Positions 53,805 to 63,139 of a stretch of DNA of 64,000 nt are shown here, piece by piece (within the stretch, counting starts at the first letter, position 1; every line of letters begins with the position of its first letter). Below the pieces are notes generated by a model, which did not search any database, had not been told where the DNA came from, and worked only from the letters and a program-made list of their open reading frames with translations. A program made the position numbers and the translations under genes. Origin of the DNA: DATGUP01 sp035301265 (GTDB lineage Bacteria; Bacillota; Bacilli; Bacillales; Amphibacillaceae); contig DATGUP010000010.1 in assembly GCA_035301265.1 (NCBI GenBank), positions 1 to 64,000 on the forward strand, in the 5' to 3' direction.

Positions 53805-53833
53805 AATATATAAGGAGACATTAGTAAAGTCAA
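53805..53833 (-). promoter_or_regulatory. proS T-box promoter
   Basis: Minus-strand TTGACT (53833-53828) and TATATT (53810-53805) with a 17-base spacer, just upstream of the T-box leader. Confidence 0.8.
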
Positions 53834-53870
53834 GGTTTCTGATAGAATGCATTTTTGAAGTAGGTTATTT

Positions 53871-53910
53871 AAAAAAGCTTGTAGATGAAGAAATTAATCT
53901 ACAAGCTTTG
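53871..53910 (-). terminator. Terminator after the nicotinamidase-like gene
   Basis: Minus-strand AAAGCTTGTAGAT with ATCTACAAGCTTT, 13 base pairs, followed by TTTAAAT. Confidence 0.88.
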
Positions 53911-53923
53911 GTATATGCTACCA

Positions 53924-54478
53924 TTACACGACTTTTCCGCCGAGGGTATTTTCAAAATGTGCAAGTGCAAAATCATGTCCAGCGGCATTAAAGCTCGCCA
54001 CGCCGTCTTTATGGACGACAATGTCAAACCCTTTGTTATATGCATCGACAGCTGTGTGCAAAATACAAATGTCGGTGCAAACGCCGACTAAATGCACTTC
54101 CGTGATTCCGCGCTCGCGCAGTTTTATTTCCAGATCGGTCCCGGCAAACGCACTGTAACGCGTTTTATCAAAATAATATACGTTGTCTTTATGTTTATTT
54201 TCTTCGTAAACATCCGCCAGCTTGCCGTATAAATCCCGTCCCGGCGTGCCGATAATATTATGCGGCGGAAACAATTGGGATTCAGGATGGTGCTCATCCC
54301 CATCCTCATGTGCATCAATACCAAAGGCGACGAAGTCTCCCGCTTCGATAAATTCTCTTGTAATTGCGACAATGCTTTCCTCAAGCGCCTGTCCGGGCGC
54401 TCCGCATGTCAGCTTCCCGTCCTCTGCGACAAAATCGTATGTGTAGTCAATGTTCAAAAGCGCACGCTTCCCCATCAT
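53924..54478 (-). CDS. pncA: Nicotinamidase/isochorismatase-family cysteine hydrolase
   Basis: 184 residues with the family triad: Asp in LLNIDYTYDFV, Lys in FDKTRYSAFAGT, and Cys in GVCTDICILHTA. Metal ligands lie in GIDAHEDGDEHHPES. These fit PncA, which deamidates nicotinamide in NAD salvage, although related isochorismatase-like enzymes share the motifs. The ATG at 54478 follows GGGAGG. A longer in-frame start would run into the upstream gene. Confidence 0.88.
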   Translation of the reverse strand: MMGKRALLNIDYTYDFVAEDGKLTCGAPGQALEESIVAITREFIEAGDFVAFGIDAHEDGDEHHPESQLFPPHNIIGTPGRDLYGKLADVYEENKHKDNVYYFDKTRYSAFAGTDLEIKLRERGITEVHLVGVCTDICILHTAVDAYNKGFDIVVHKDGVASFNAAGHDFALAHFENTLGGKVV

Positions 54479-54494
54479 GAGATCCTCCCTTTTC

Positions 54495-54785
54495 TTAGGT
54501 TTCTCCTCGTCTATTCCGTTCGGCGAGCGGATCAAATCCGTCACCAACCATCTTAAACGCATCTTTTCCTTCGTTCAGCTCTGATACGAAAACATGCCAG
54601 TTGGCCGCATTAACCGCGACTAAAAACAACCTGTTCAACACATCCGGGTCATTCAAATGCATGATTTTCTTCTGTATGTCTTCCGGAATTTGGCCAAAAC
54701 GCATTTGCACAAGTCCGAGCAAATCCTCTTTTTCCGCTTGGGTTATCGTCTCATACCGGTTGTTATGCTCATGATCAAAACTCAC
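54495..54785 (-). CDS. Small protein with DUF4351-like sequence
   Basis: A 96-residue soluble protein. The segment LLGLVQMRFGQIPEDIQKKI resembles DUF4351, the tail domain of some Rpn-family proteins, but no nuclease domain is attached. It lies 16 bases upstream of the nicotinamidase-like gene on the same strand and is probably co-transcribed. The role is unknown. Confidence 0.65.
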   Translation of the reverse strand: MSFDHEHNNRYETITQAEKEDLLGLVQMRFGQIPEDIQKKIMHLNDPDVLNRLFLVAVNAANWHVFVSELNEGKDAFKMVGDGFDPLAERNRRGET

Positions 54786-54870
54786 AAAACATCCTCCTTA
54801 ATGATCGTTCATCCCTCCCCCTTATTAGCATTCTCTTTTGACAAAGGTTATAAACCTTTGATAACCATGA

Positions 54871-55698
54871 TCAGTCCGTTTCCACTTTAATTGTATGAGC
54901 ATCGCCATATTTTCTTTCTGCAGCGTGATAGGTCGGGCCGACTTTGTCCGTGTAAGTAAAGCCGTGTTCGATCGCTGTTGTTACAAACGCCTTGGCCATT
55001 CGGACTGCTTCTGGGGCTGTTTTTCCTTTGGCCATATAGGCAGCAATAGCAGCAGAATATGTGCAGCCGGCTCCGCTCGTATTGACTGTATCAATGCGCG
55101 GGGCTGCAAAAGTTGTAACTGTTTGGCCATCATAAAGGACATCCACCGCAGGCCCTGTCAATCTTCCACCTTTTACCAATACATAATCTGGTCCCAACTG
55201 ATGCAAATCAACTGCTGCTTGACGTAAATCCGCAACTGTTTTTAAGTCACGATCGCCTAAAAGAACCGATGCTTCCGGCATATTCGGCGTGATGACCGTC
55301 GCTAATGGCAAAAGCTTCTCTTGTAAAACGGTGACGGCGTCATCGCTAAGAAGTTTTGAATCCAATTTTCCGACCATCACCGGATCAACAACGATGCCAT
55401 TAATACTAGATGCAGCAATCATATCCGCTGTTTTTTCAATGATTTCTTTGGAAAACAGCATACCCGTTTTGAGCGCGTCTGTGCCAACTTGATTCATGGC
55501 AGTAGCAAATTGCGCTTCGATCGCTTCCCATGTTTGTAAATGGACATTTTTCCCCGTCTCCGGATGTCTGCCGACAATAGCAGTCACAACGCTCATACCG
55601 TATACATCCAGTTCTTGGAACGTTTTTAAATCGGCTTGAATACCGGCGCTGCCTCCTGCTGCTGATCCTGCTATCGTGAGTACACGTGCTGGTTTCAT
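54871..55698 (-). CDS. pdxK: Pyridoxine / hydroxymethylpyrimidine kinase
   Basis: A 275-residue ribokinase-fold kinase. The substrate motif is TIAGSAAGGSAGIQADLKTF, and the nucleotide and anion-hole motif is DTVNTSGAGCTYSAAIAAYM, in which Cys takes part in activity as in the B. subtilis PdxK/ThiD-like enzyme. It phosphorylates pyridoxine-type vitamins or the thiamin pyrimidine. The two activities cannot be separated by sequence. ATG at 55698 is the first codon giving the family N terminus. Confidence 0.9.
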   Translation of the reverse strand: MKPARVLTIAGSAAGGSAGIQADLKTFQELDVYGMSVVTAIVGRHPETGKNVHLQTWEAIEAQFATAMNQVGTDALKTGMLFSKEIIEKTADMIAASSINGIVVDPVMVGKLDSKLLSDDAVTVLQEKLLPLATVITPNMPEASVLLGDRDLKTVADLRQAAVDLHQLGPDYVLVKGGRLTGPAVDVLYDGQTVTTFAAPRIDTVNTSGAGCTYSAAIAAYMAKGKTAPEAVRMAKAFVTTAIEHGFTYTDKVGPTYHAAERKYGDAHTIKVETD

Positions 55699-55720
55699 TG
55701 CCTTGAACACACTCCTTTTC

Positions 55721-56212
55721 CTAAAAGATGATTGCGAGTACAAAGCTTGCGATCATGACAAGTTGAATCATCACCTTAGCAAATGCTCCTCCCAAAAATC
55801 CAATCAGCGAACCGATTGCAGCGCGAACAGCTTCCTGAGCTGTCCGTTTTTGCATCATTTCCACTGCCAGAACCGTTACAAAAGGAACGATGAAAATACC
55901 GAATGGTGGATAGATAAAAGAACCGGCGATGACCGCTACTCCGGCGAGCCGCTCTCCCCATTTGCTCCCACCGAATTTTTTAACAAAGTAACTGTTGGCT
56001 AAGATGTCTGCAGCAATTAGAACCATGGTCAATAATGCTGCGATCATCCAAAAGCCTACATGCAGATGGTCTGCTGCGATGGCAAACTCATAAAGCAAAA
56101 AGCCGACCCACAACACGAGCGGCGATGGAATCAGCGGATAAATAATCCCGACAAAGCTCAGCACAAACATCACGATAATGAGTATCCAAACAACAACCGT
56201 CATAACATCCAC
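55721..56212 (-). CDS. DUF456 membrane protein
   Basis: A 163-residue integral membrane protein with about four to five helices and glycine-rich motifs typical of DUF456 (GIIYPLIPSPLVLWVGFLLY, GSLIGFLGGAFAKVMIQL). No function is assigned to the family. It is 22 bases upstream of pdxK on the same strand. Confidence 0.83.
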   Translation of the reverse strand: MDVMTVVVWILIIVMFVLSFVGIIYPLIPSPLVLWVGFLLYEFAIAADHLHVGFWMIAALLTMVLIAADILANSYFVKKFGGSKWGERLAGVAVIAGSFIYPPFGIFIVPFVTVLAVEMMQKRTAQEAVRAAIGSLIGFLGGAFAKVMIQLVMIASFVLAIIF

Positions 56213-56264
56213 CTATCTCGTTTCCTGCTCGCATGAAACAACAAGTCGTCAAACGGTCCGTCGT

Positions 56265-57242
56265 CTACTCGCCTGGAAATCGAATTCCTCGTTTATGCCG
56301 AGCTTTCTCCGACCATTTGGCTACTTGCCGGCTTCGTTCCATCCAAGCCGCATAACTTGCTGTGTCGTTTTCCTCCACCATGCGGACAAAAGCTTGCAAT
56401 TCATAAACCATATCTAATGCATCTTGTTTCTGCTGCAAATGTTTCTGATCGTTCGTTTTCCGATCATATAATGTCAATGTAGTAATCGGGGCGATATGGT
56501 CGACCGTCAATGTGCCCGCTTCACCGTGGATTTCCGACGGGATTGTCGCTTGAGCAATTTTTGAACATAAAATCGTTACATAAAACCTCTGGTAAGTGAG
56601 GACAAGCGTGCCACTTCCATCAACTCCATTATCGAGTAACACGGGAAAATAATCGATGTCCAGTGGCTCTCCGAACAAATCAATCGCCATACTAAGCGGA
56701 TAAACGCCCAAATCCATTAAAGCTCCCCCGGCATAATCCTTTGTAAACACGTTAGGTACGCGTCCGTCTTTAAAGGCATCATAGCGCGATGAATATTGCA
56801 CATATTGTAAAAGTACACTCCGGATTTGTCCGATTTCTGCGAGTGCCTCGCGCAAACGGGTGTAGTTCGGGGAATACAAATGTCTAAAGCCTTCAAATAC
56901 GAACACGTGATGCTTTTGTGCTGCATCTTTAACGCGTTGCCACTGTTTTTCTGTATATACAAGCGGTTTTTCACAAAAAACATGCTTTCCTTTTTCAATA
57001 GCTTTTAATATTTGCTCGACATGCATGCTGTTTGGCGATGCGATGTAAACAAAATCCACCGGTGTCTCCAGCAACCGATCGATGTCGTTAAACCACGTTT
57101 CAGCGCCATTTTCTTCGGCAAAACGTTTCGCTTTTTCTTCTGAACGTGAATAAACAGCATAAGGATTAGCCGCATTTGTTTTTTTAGCGGCGGCAATAAA
57201 CGATGTTGTAATCCAACTTGTACCAATCGTTGCGAATTTCAA
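56265..57242 (-). CDS. Gfo/Idh/MocA-family oxidoreductase
   Basis: A 325-residue NAD(P)-dependent dehydrogenase. The Rossmann start is LKFATIGTSWITTSFI. The motif IEKGKHVFCEKPLVYT has the catalytic Lys, and LMDLGVYPLSMAIDLF holds the family GGG-D-x-x-H-like position as Asp-Leu-Gly-Val-Tyr. TTG at 57242 is the start, preceded by AAAGGAAG. Substrates of such enzymes are sugars or inositols. The specific one here is unknown. Confidence 0.87.
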   Translation of the reverse strand: MKFATIGTSWITTSFIAAAKKTNAANPYAVYSRSEEKAKRFAEENGAETWFNDIDRLLETPVDFVYIASPNSMHVEQILKAIEKGKHVFCEKPLVYTEKQWQRVKDAAQKHHVFVFEGFRHLYSPNYTRLREALAEIGQIRSVLLQYVQYSSRYDAFKDGRVPNVFTKDYAGGALMDLGVYPLSMAIDLFGEPLDIDYFPVLLDNGVDGSGTLVLTYQRFYVTILCSKIAQATIPSEIHGEAGTLTVDHIAPITTLTLYDRKTNDQKHLQQKQDALDMVYELQAFVRMVEENDTASYAAWMERSRQVAKWSEKARHKRGIRFPGE

Positions 57243-57349
57243 GATTTCTGCTTCCTTTCTTTTGTGTCGTATTTGCTTATTTGTAATGCGACCAGATTTA
57301 CATTTGAGACTGATCATAGGTGCGATTTCTTTGTATTATAGCGTTTCCT

Positions 57350-58264
57350 TCACGGTCGTTCAAACGGTTTAATCAATCCGTATATCGCTTCTGTATACGG
57401 AAGTTTCAATCCCTTTTCCTCCGCTAGGCGTAGCGCGCCACCATGCAAATGTTCTACCTCAAGCATCAAGCCTTTCCGCCGGTCTTGATGCATCGATGAA
57501 GTCGCATCTTTTCCCAAACCTAAAAGCCGATCTTTAGCTACTTGTACATCCGCCTCTTCAAGTGGTACATCATAAGCATTAGCCAATTGCTGCATTTCTT
57601 TTAGCAGTTGTTCGGCTATCTCAAACGTTGGTGTATACTCGCGGACAGGACCGATGGGAAGATTGGTTGCTGTTGTAATCCCCGCGAAAGCATTAATGAA
57701 CATATATTTCTTCCACATCTCCGAAACAACTGCATCGCTGTGAACCGCATCCATGTTCGCCGTTTCAGAAAGCGATTCCAAACGTTTGCATACTGATTCT
57801 TGTCCCGGTGCCAAGGCTCCGAAAGTCAACACATGAAAATGACCTGAATGGACAACCCAACCATGGTCATCAAGCGTTGCCATAATATGCGCCAAACCGC
57901 CGAGCACTTTTTCCCTTCCTAACTCACGTTGCAATAGCGGAATATGTTCCATACCATTCAAAACCGGTAAAAAATAAGCGCCCGTTTCCGCCAATTTCCG
58001 TAAGTTCGGCAGTGCTTCTGATAAATGATACCCTTTCACACTGACAAACACAAGATCGACATCATCAATGTCATCCGCACGCTGGGCGATATCAGGCTGT
58101 TCCATCACCGTCTCACCCATCGTGCTGTTGACTCGAATACCGTTTTTGCGGATTTGTGCGGCTCTTTTATCACGAACAAGAAATGTCACCTCAGCGCCCG
58201 CCTCAGCCCAGCGTGCCCCAAAATAAGCGCCTAATGCACCTGCACCAAGCACGACGATATGCAA
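57350..58264 (-). CDS. panE: 2-dehydropantoate 2-reductase
   Basis: 304 residues. The NADPH motif is VVLGAGALGAYFGARWAE, the catalytic Lys lies in SEMWKKYMFINAFAG, and the conserved Glu in LEVEHLHGGALRLAEE. It reduces ketopantoate to pantoate for coenzyme A synthesis. Bacillaceae often carry several such paralogues, so a related ketoacid reductase is possible. Confidence 0.87.
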   Translation of the reverse strand: MHIVVLGAGALGAYFGARWAEAGAEVTFLVRDKRAAQIRKNGIRVNSTMGETVMEQPDIAQRADDIDDVDLVFVSVKGYHLSEALPNLRKLAETGAYFLPVLNGMEHIPLLQRELGREKVLGGLAHIMATLDDHGWVVHSGHFHVLTFGALAPGQESVCKRLESLSETANMDAVHSDAVVSEMWKKYMFINAFAGITTATNLPIGPVREYTPTFEIAEQLLKEMQQLANAYDVPLEEADVQVAKDRLLGLGKDATSSMHQDRRKGLMLEVEHLHGGALRLAEEKGLKLPYTEAIYGLIKPFERP

Positions 58265-58537
58265 TGCAATCCCCTCCTATAAACAGAAGACAACGTTCTA
58301 ATCCCATATTACCGCTCGTGATTAACGATAGCAAGACGAAACAACCTTACATTATATTGAAAAAATTTTTATATGTTGACCGTGCTGTAAAATAATGGAA
58401 AACCTTTCCAACAAAACAGATTTTGCGTATATGTAAGCAAACGTGACGATGTTTTAGCAAATTTTTGTATACAGGTGTCTAATACGTTATATATATCCTC
58501 ACGCTTGTAAATTGCCAATTATTTAAATTTATCGCGT

Positions 58538-58566
58538 TTGCAGGCATTTTTAAAGATCGCTAGTAT
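58538..58566 (+). promoter_or_regulatory. ehu operon promoter
   Basis: TTGCAG (58538-58543) and TAGTAT (58561-58566) with a 17-base spacer, about 90 bases upstream of ehuB. The remaining intergenic DNA back to panE (58265-58537) is AT-rich and shows no gene. Confidence 0.6.
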
Positions 58567-58583
58567 GATAGTATGACTTACCG

Positions 58584-58613
58584 GGAAACGAAATCATAAA
58601 AACGATCGTTTCC
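58584..58613 (+). promoter_or_regulatory. Inverted repeat in the ehuB leader
   Basis: GGAAACGA (58584-58591) and TCGTTTCC (58606-58613) form a perfect eight-base inverted repeat with a 14-base spacer, just downstream of the predicted promoter. It could be a repressor site or an mRNA hairpin ahead of the ribosome site GGGAGGG. Confidence 0.5.
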
Positions 58614-58658
58614 AACAGTCATGCTCGTTAATACAATAGGGAGGGCTTTTTTTAAACA

Positions 58659-59564
58659 ATGAATGTGAGGACGTTTTTGTTCGCTTGTATATTGGTTGTT
58701 CCCCTAGCCATTCTCACTGCTTGCGGATCGGATGATGGAGCAAGCGGTGATGGGAACATTAGCACATTGGAAGAGCTACAGAATGAAGGAAAAGTCGTCG
58801 TCGGTTTTGCTAATGAAAAACCATACGGATACAAAAATGACGACGGCGAATTGACCGGTGCATCGGTCGAAACGGCCAAAGCAGTGTTTGCCGAGTTAGG
58901 GATTGAAGAAATGGAAGGGAAACTCGCGGACTACGAACAGCTTGTACCCGGTTTGCAAGCCGGCAAATTTGACGCTATTACATCCGGCATGGCGATTACA
59001 CCAGATCGTTGTGAGAATGCGGCGTTTGCAGAACCCGATATGAAATATGGTGAAGGGCTCATTGTACAGAAAGGAAATCCGCTGGACTTGCACAGTTATG
59101 AAGACATTGCGAATAACCCAGATGCAACCGTGTCGATTATGTCTGGCGCAACAGAAAACGACTTCGTAAAAAGCGAAGGCGTCTCCGATGATCAAATTCA
59201 GCGGGCCGATGATATCCCCGCTACTATTGCCGCCGTTGAATCCGGGCGAGCCGATGCGACAACTGGAACGGAAATGACTTTAATCATGGCCTTGGAGTCA
59301 GCCGACAGCGATAGCCTGGAATTTGTGGAAGACTTTGAACAACCTGATGTTGACGGTGTGCCAAGTTATGGTGCCGTTGCTTTCCATCCGGATAATGCAG
59401 AATTGCTCGATGCTTTCAATGAGAAACTCGCGGAATTAAAAGAGAGCGGTAAAATTCAAGAAATCCTCGAAGACAACTATTTTGATCCCGAGCGGAACTA
59501 TCCAGAAGATGAAGTCACCGCAGAAATGGTATGCAATGGTGAAGAAAAAGACGTGTTAAATTAA
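58659..59564 (+). CDS. ehuB: Ectoine/hydroxyectoine-type ABC substrate-binding lipoprotein
   Basis: A 301-residue family-3 solute-binding protein. The lipobox is ILTAC. EhuB-like features include VVVGFANEKPYGYKNDDG and AITSGMAITPDRCENAAFAE. It is strongly acidic. It captures compatible solutes (ectoines) for uptake, an osmoprotection or nutrient role. Amino-acid ligands cannot be fully excluded from sequence alone. It heads ehuBCDA. Confidence 0.88.
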   Translation: MNVRTFLFACILVVPLAILTACGSDDGASGDGNISTLEELQNEGKVVVGFANEKPYGYKNDDGELTGASVETAKAVFAELGIEEMEGKLADYEQLVPGLQAGKFDAITSGMAITPDRCENAAFAEPDMKYGEGLIVQKGNPLDLHSYEDIANNPDATVSIMSGATENDFVKSEGVSDDQIQRADDIPATIAAVESGRADATTGTEMTLIMALESADSDSLEFVEDFEQPDVDGVPSYGAVAFHPDNAELLDAFNEKLAELKESGKIQEILEDNYFDPERNYPEDEVTAEMVCNGEEKDVLN

Positions 59565-59694
59565 CAGAACACCTTCAAGCATCCGTAAGATCTCGTTCTC
59601 TCGTCTCGGAAGAGTTCGATCCTGTATTGATTCCATTGTTTTTAAATGGATCCTTAGACATGCACGGAAACCTGCTATTAAACCGCAACGAACC

Positions 59695-60375
59695 TTGTTA
59701 GGAGTGATATCGATTAATGCGTTAGCAGAAGTTTTCCCTGTTCTGATGAAAGGACTTTATGTCACTGTAACTGTTCTAATTGCCTCCGCTATTTTCAGCT
59801 ATGCCATGGCGTTTATTGCTGGATTGTGCCGTCTATCCAATAACATCATTGTGCGAGGATTTACCGCCTTTTATGTGGAAATATTTCGCGGAACATCGCT
59901 GATTGTTCAATTATTTTGGCTTTACTACGCCATGCCGATTTTGTTTGATATTGATTTGGGAAGTGATTTTTTAGTCGGTGTGCTCGCCATCGCATTAAAC
60001 TACGGGGCTTACATGTCAGAAATCGTCCGCAGTTCTATATTAGCCGTTGCCAAAGGGCAGAGAGAAGCAGCTACAGCGCTGAACATGTCGCGCTTTCAAC
60101 GCATGCGCCTTGTTATTTTCCCACAAGCTGTTCGCATGATGCTTCCGGAATTCGGGAATTATCTGATCCAAATGTTGAAAGCGACATCACTTGTATCATT
60201 GATCGGCATGACCGATATTTTATACCACGGGAATATACTGCGCAGCAACGATATCGCCATGTCACCCACTATCTATTTCCTAGTGCTCGTATTCTATTTT
60301 ATCATGGCACTCCCGCTCATTTGGCTGACGCGCCAAATGGAGAAAGCTTCGAAGAAAGGGGTGGCGAGTCAATGA
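59695..60375 (+). CDS. ehuC: Ectoine-type ABC transporter permease EhuC
   Basis: A permease of about 220-226 residues with five helices and the polar amino-acid permease motif EAATALNMSRFQRMRLVIFP. The start is uncertain. TTG (59695) lacks a ribosome site and the in-frame GTG (59704) overlaps one. The best spaced codon after TAGGAGTG is ATT at 59713. The stop overlaps ehuD by four bases (ATGA). Confidence 0.85.
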   Translation: MLGVISINALAEVFPVLMKGLYVTVTVLIASAIFSYAMAFIAGLCRLSNNIIVRGFTAFYVEIFRGTSLIVQLFWLYYAMPILFDIDLGSDFLVGVLAIALNYGAYMSEIVRSSILAVAKGQREAATALNMSRFQRMRLVIFPQAVRMMLPEFGNYLIQMLKATSLVSLIGMTDILYHGNILRSNDIAMSPTIYFLVLVFYFIMALPLIWLTRQMEKASKKGVASQ

Positions 60376-61082
60376 ATTGGAATTGGGATGTATTCGCAGA
60401 GTCGTTTCCGATTATTATAAAAGGGTTGCATATAACAATCGCCTTGACATTCTCAAGCTTTCTGTTCGCTCTTGTGTTTGGTTTTGTATGGATCTTTTTA
60501 AGGCGCATTCCGTTTAAACTCATCAACTGGCTCGTCACATGGACCATGGAGTTTATTCGCTCCACTCCACCGCTTGTCCAGTTGTTTTTTATCTACTTTG
60601 CCTTGCCGATGATTCCCGGTATCCATTTAGCTCTATCGCCTTTTATGAGCGGCGTGCTTGGCTTGGGCATCCATTTCAGCACGTATATCGGGGAAGTTTA
60701 TCGATCCGGCATTGAAAGTGTGGAAAAAGGCCAATGGGAAGCGGCAAGGGCATTAAATTTTCCCACGCGAAAAAAGTGGACGAAAATTATTTTGCCACAA
60801 GCTTTACCACCAACGATTCCGATGCTTGGCAACTACTTGATTATTTTATTTAAGGAGGTACCGCTTGCCTCTACGATTGGTGTTATGGGCATCTTGACCC
60901 TAGCCAAAAACTACGGTGCACAAACGTGGAACTATCTCGAACCTTTAACTATTGTAGCTCTTCTCTTTTTACTCCTTAGCTACCCGTCCGCACTTCTTGT
61001 GAATTGGCTAGAACAGAAAATGAACCGGCATTTTACGAAAAATGATCAATCGATTCAAGAAGAGAAAGGAGCTGTTTCTTAA
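60372..61082 (+). CDS. ehuD: Ectoine-type ABC transporter permease EhuD
   Basis: A 236-residue permease homologous to EhuC with the coupling loop EAARALNFPTRKKWTKIILP. The ATG at 60372 overlaps the ehuC stop and follows AAAGGGGTGG. It overlaps ehuA by one base. Confidence 0.9.
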   Translation: MNWNWDVFAESFPIIIKGLHITIALTFSSFLFALVFGFVWIFLRRIPFKLINWLVTWTMEFIRSTPPLVQLFFIYFALPMIPGIHLALSPFMSGVLGLGIHFSTYIGEVYRSGIESVEKGQWEAARALNFPTRKKWTKIILPQALPPTIPMLGNYLIILFKEVPLASTIGVMGILTLAKNYGAQTWNYLEPLTIVALLFLLLSYPSALLVNWLEQKMNRHFTKNDQSIQEEKGAVS

Positions 61083-61900
61083 TGGCGAAAGCGATTGCGG
61101 AGTTACACCAAGCTGAAAAAACAGAAACGGCAACAAAGCCGATCGTCACTTATAGTAATGTGTATAAATCATTCGGCGACGTCGATGTACTCAAAGGCAT
61201 CAACTTGGATATTTATCCAGGGGAAAAAGTCGCCATTATCGGTCCGAGTGGCTCGGGGAAAACGACGATCATCCGCATGTTGATGACGCTTGAACAACCG
61301 ACATCAGGTAATATTATCGTCGATGGAAATAATTTATGGAAAATGGAAAAGAAAGGTAAGCTGATCCCTGCCAATGAAAGGCATTTGCGCCGAATTCGTG
61401 GCAATATTGGCATGGTATTTCAACATTTCCATTTGTTTCCGCACATGTCGATTTTAGAAAACTGTATGGCTGCACCAATCCATGTTCAGAAAGTAGACAA
61501 AAACGAAGCGCGTCAACGCTCAATCACCATGCTGGAAAAAGTCGGTCTCGGCGACAAATTGGATAATTATCCGAGCCAACTATCCGGTGGGCAAAAACAG
61601 CGAGTCGCTATGGCACGTGCCCTTGTCATGCGCCCGAAAGTGATGCTGTTTGATGAAGTCACCTCAGCACTCGACCCGGAATTAGTCGGTGAAGTGCTCG
61701 AAGTGATCCGCGATATTGCCAAAGAAGGAGACATGGCGATGATCCTTGTCACACATGAAATGGAATTTGCCGTCGATATCGCTGATAAAGTTCTGTTTCT
61801 TGATGAAGGGGTCATTGCTGAACAAGGACCGCCGAGCGAAGTCATCGAAAATCCAAACAACGAACGTCTGCAAAGCTTTTTACACCGTTTCCTCGGATGA
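61082..61900 (+). CDS. ehuA: Ectoine-type ABC transporter ATP-binding protein EhuA
   Basis: 272 residues. Walker A is GPSGSGKTT, signature QLSGGQKQRVAMARAL, Walker B VMLFDEVTSALDPELVGEV. It energises EhuCD. An N-terminal extension of about 20 polar residues precedes the ABC core. Start and stop codons interlock as TAATGG with ehuD. Confidence 0.92.
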   Translation: MAKAIAELHQAEKTETATKPIVTYSNVYKSFGDVDVLKGINLDIYPGEKVAIIGPSGSGKTTIIRMLMTLEQPTSGNIIVDGNNLWKMEKKGKLIPANERHLRRIRGNIGMVFQHFHLFPHMSILENCMAAPIHVQKVDKNEARQRSITMLEKVGLGDKLDNYPSQLSGGQKQRVAMARALVMRPKVMLFDEVTSALDPELVGEVLEVIRDIAKEGDMAMILVTHEMEFAVDIADKVLFLDEGVIAEQGPPSEVIENPNNERLQSFLHRFLG

Positions 61901-61973
61901 ACATGACAAGCAAGGGGGCCATCCCTCCAAAGGGACTGGACCCCACATACCACAACCGATAGCCGCATTTTAG

Positions 61974-62924
61974 TTATCCCGACTTTGTTTCTTCATCGAC
62001 CGGATCTTCACCGATTATACGCACCTCCCGTTCTAAAGTGACACCAAATTTTTCTTTGACGGTTTTTTGGACAAATTGAATCAAACGAATGTACTCTTGA
62101 GCAGTGGCATGATCTTTATTGACGATAAAACCGGCATGTTTTAAGGATACTTGCGCTCCACCGATTTGTTTACCTTGCAACCCGCTATCTTGAATCAGTT
62201 TTCCAGCAAAATAGCCGGGCGGTCGCTTGAACACACTGCCGCATGAAGGATATTCGAGCGGTTGTTTAGATTCTCGTTTATATGTCAAATCATCCATCAA
62301 AGCTTTAATATCGGCATAGTTCCCTGTTTGTAAGGCAAAGGTTGCTTCAAGGACGATGTAGCCTTTATCAGGTATATTGCTTGTGCGATAGGACAAATCA
62401 AGGTCCGCTGCTGCTAATGTTAAAATCCGCCCGTTGCGATCCACCACTTTCGCACTTACTAATACGTCCTTGATCTCACCCCCATAGGCTCCAGCGTTCA
62501 TATATAATGCTCCGCCGACTGATCCAGGAATACCACAGGCAAATTCCAGCCCAGTTAACGAATGAGCGAGCGCTGCTTGTGATACATCGATAATTCGTGC
62601 CCCGCTTCCGGCAACGATCGTTGTTCCATCAACGCGAATATCGCTCAGTTTACCTAAATACAGAACAATGCCGCGTATCCCACCATCTTTGATAATTAAA
62701 TTGGATCCATTTCCCAATAATGTAAAGGGAATGTTTTCATGACGGGCAAGCTTGACGATGGCTTGCACTTCTTCATATGTTTCAGGTGTAACAAAAAAAT
62801 CAGCTTCACCACCTAGATGGGTGTACGTATGTTGTTTCAATGGCTTATCTACCATTACATTGGCCTCAGACAAGATGGAGGTTAATTTTTTATAAATATG
62901 GCGATTAAAAACCACTTGGATCAT
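61974..62924 (-). CDS. murB: UDP-N-acetylenolpyruvoylglucosamine reductase
   Basis: A 316-residue FAD enzyme of peptidoglycan precursor synthesis. The FAD-binding motifs are TPFTLLGNGSNLIIKDGG-type (FTLLGNGSNLIIKDGG) and CGIPGSVGGALYMNAGAYGG. The catalytic Ser lies in YPSCGSVFKRPPG, and Glu near the C terminus in LEREVRIIGE. The start may be ATG 62924 (directly at AAAGGA) or GTG 62915, which is spaced better. Confidence 0.93.
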   Translation of the reverse strand: MIQVVFNRHIYKKLTSILSEANVMVDKPLKQHTYTHLGGEADFFVTPETYEEVQAIVKLARHENIPFTLLGNGSNLIIKDGGIRGIVLYLGKLSDIRVDGTTIVAGSGARIIDVSQAALAHSLTGLEFACGIPGSVGGALYMNAGAYGGEIKDVLVSAKVVDRNGRILTLAAADLDLSYRTSNIPDKGYIVLEATFALQTGNYADIKALMDDLTYKRESKQPLEYPSCGSVFKRPPGYFAGKLIQDSGLQGKQIGGAQVSLKHAGFIVNKDHATAQEYIRLIQFVQKTVKEKFGVTLEREVRIIGEDPVDEETKSG

Positions 62925-63055
62925 TCCTTTTTCTTGGCGAGTTTTTCTCGATTGGTTATTTTGCCTATTCCATTATAGCATGTTATGCAAATACCAGCCG
63001 GTCTGTTTGACAAAAGTCAAAATAAAACCGCGTCCATCTCATTTCGGCATCAAAT

Positions 63056-63096
63056 AAGAAAAGGCAACGGCGTACATCGCCCATTGCCTTTTCTTT
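63056..63096 (-). terminator. Terminator after the siderophore-binding gene
   Basis: Minus-strand hairpin AAAAGGCAATGGGCG with CGCCGTTGCCTTTT (one mismatch), followed by CTTATTT. Confidence 0.8.
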
Positions 63097-63139
63097 GCAA
63101 CAGGATGCTATTTATACCTCTTTACCTTTTATCTTTAGC

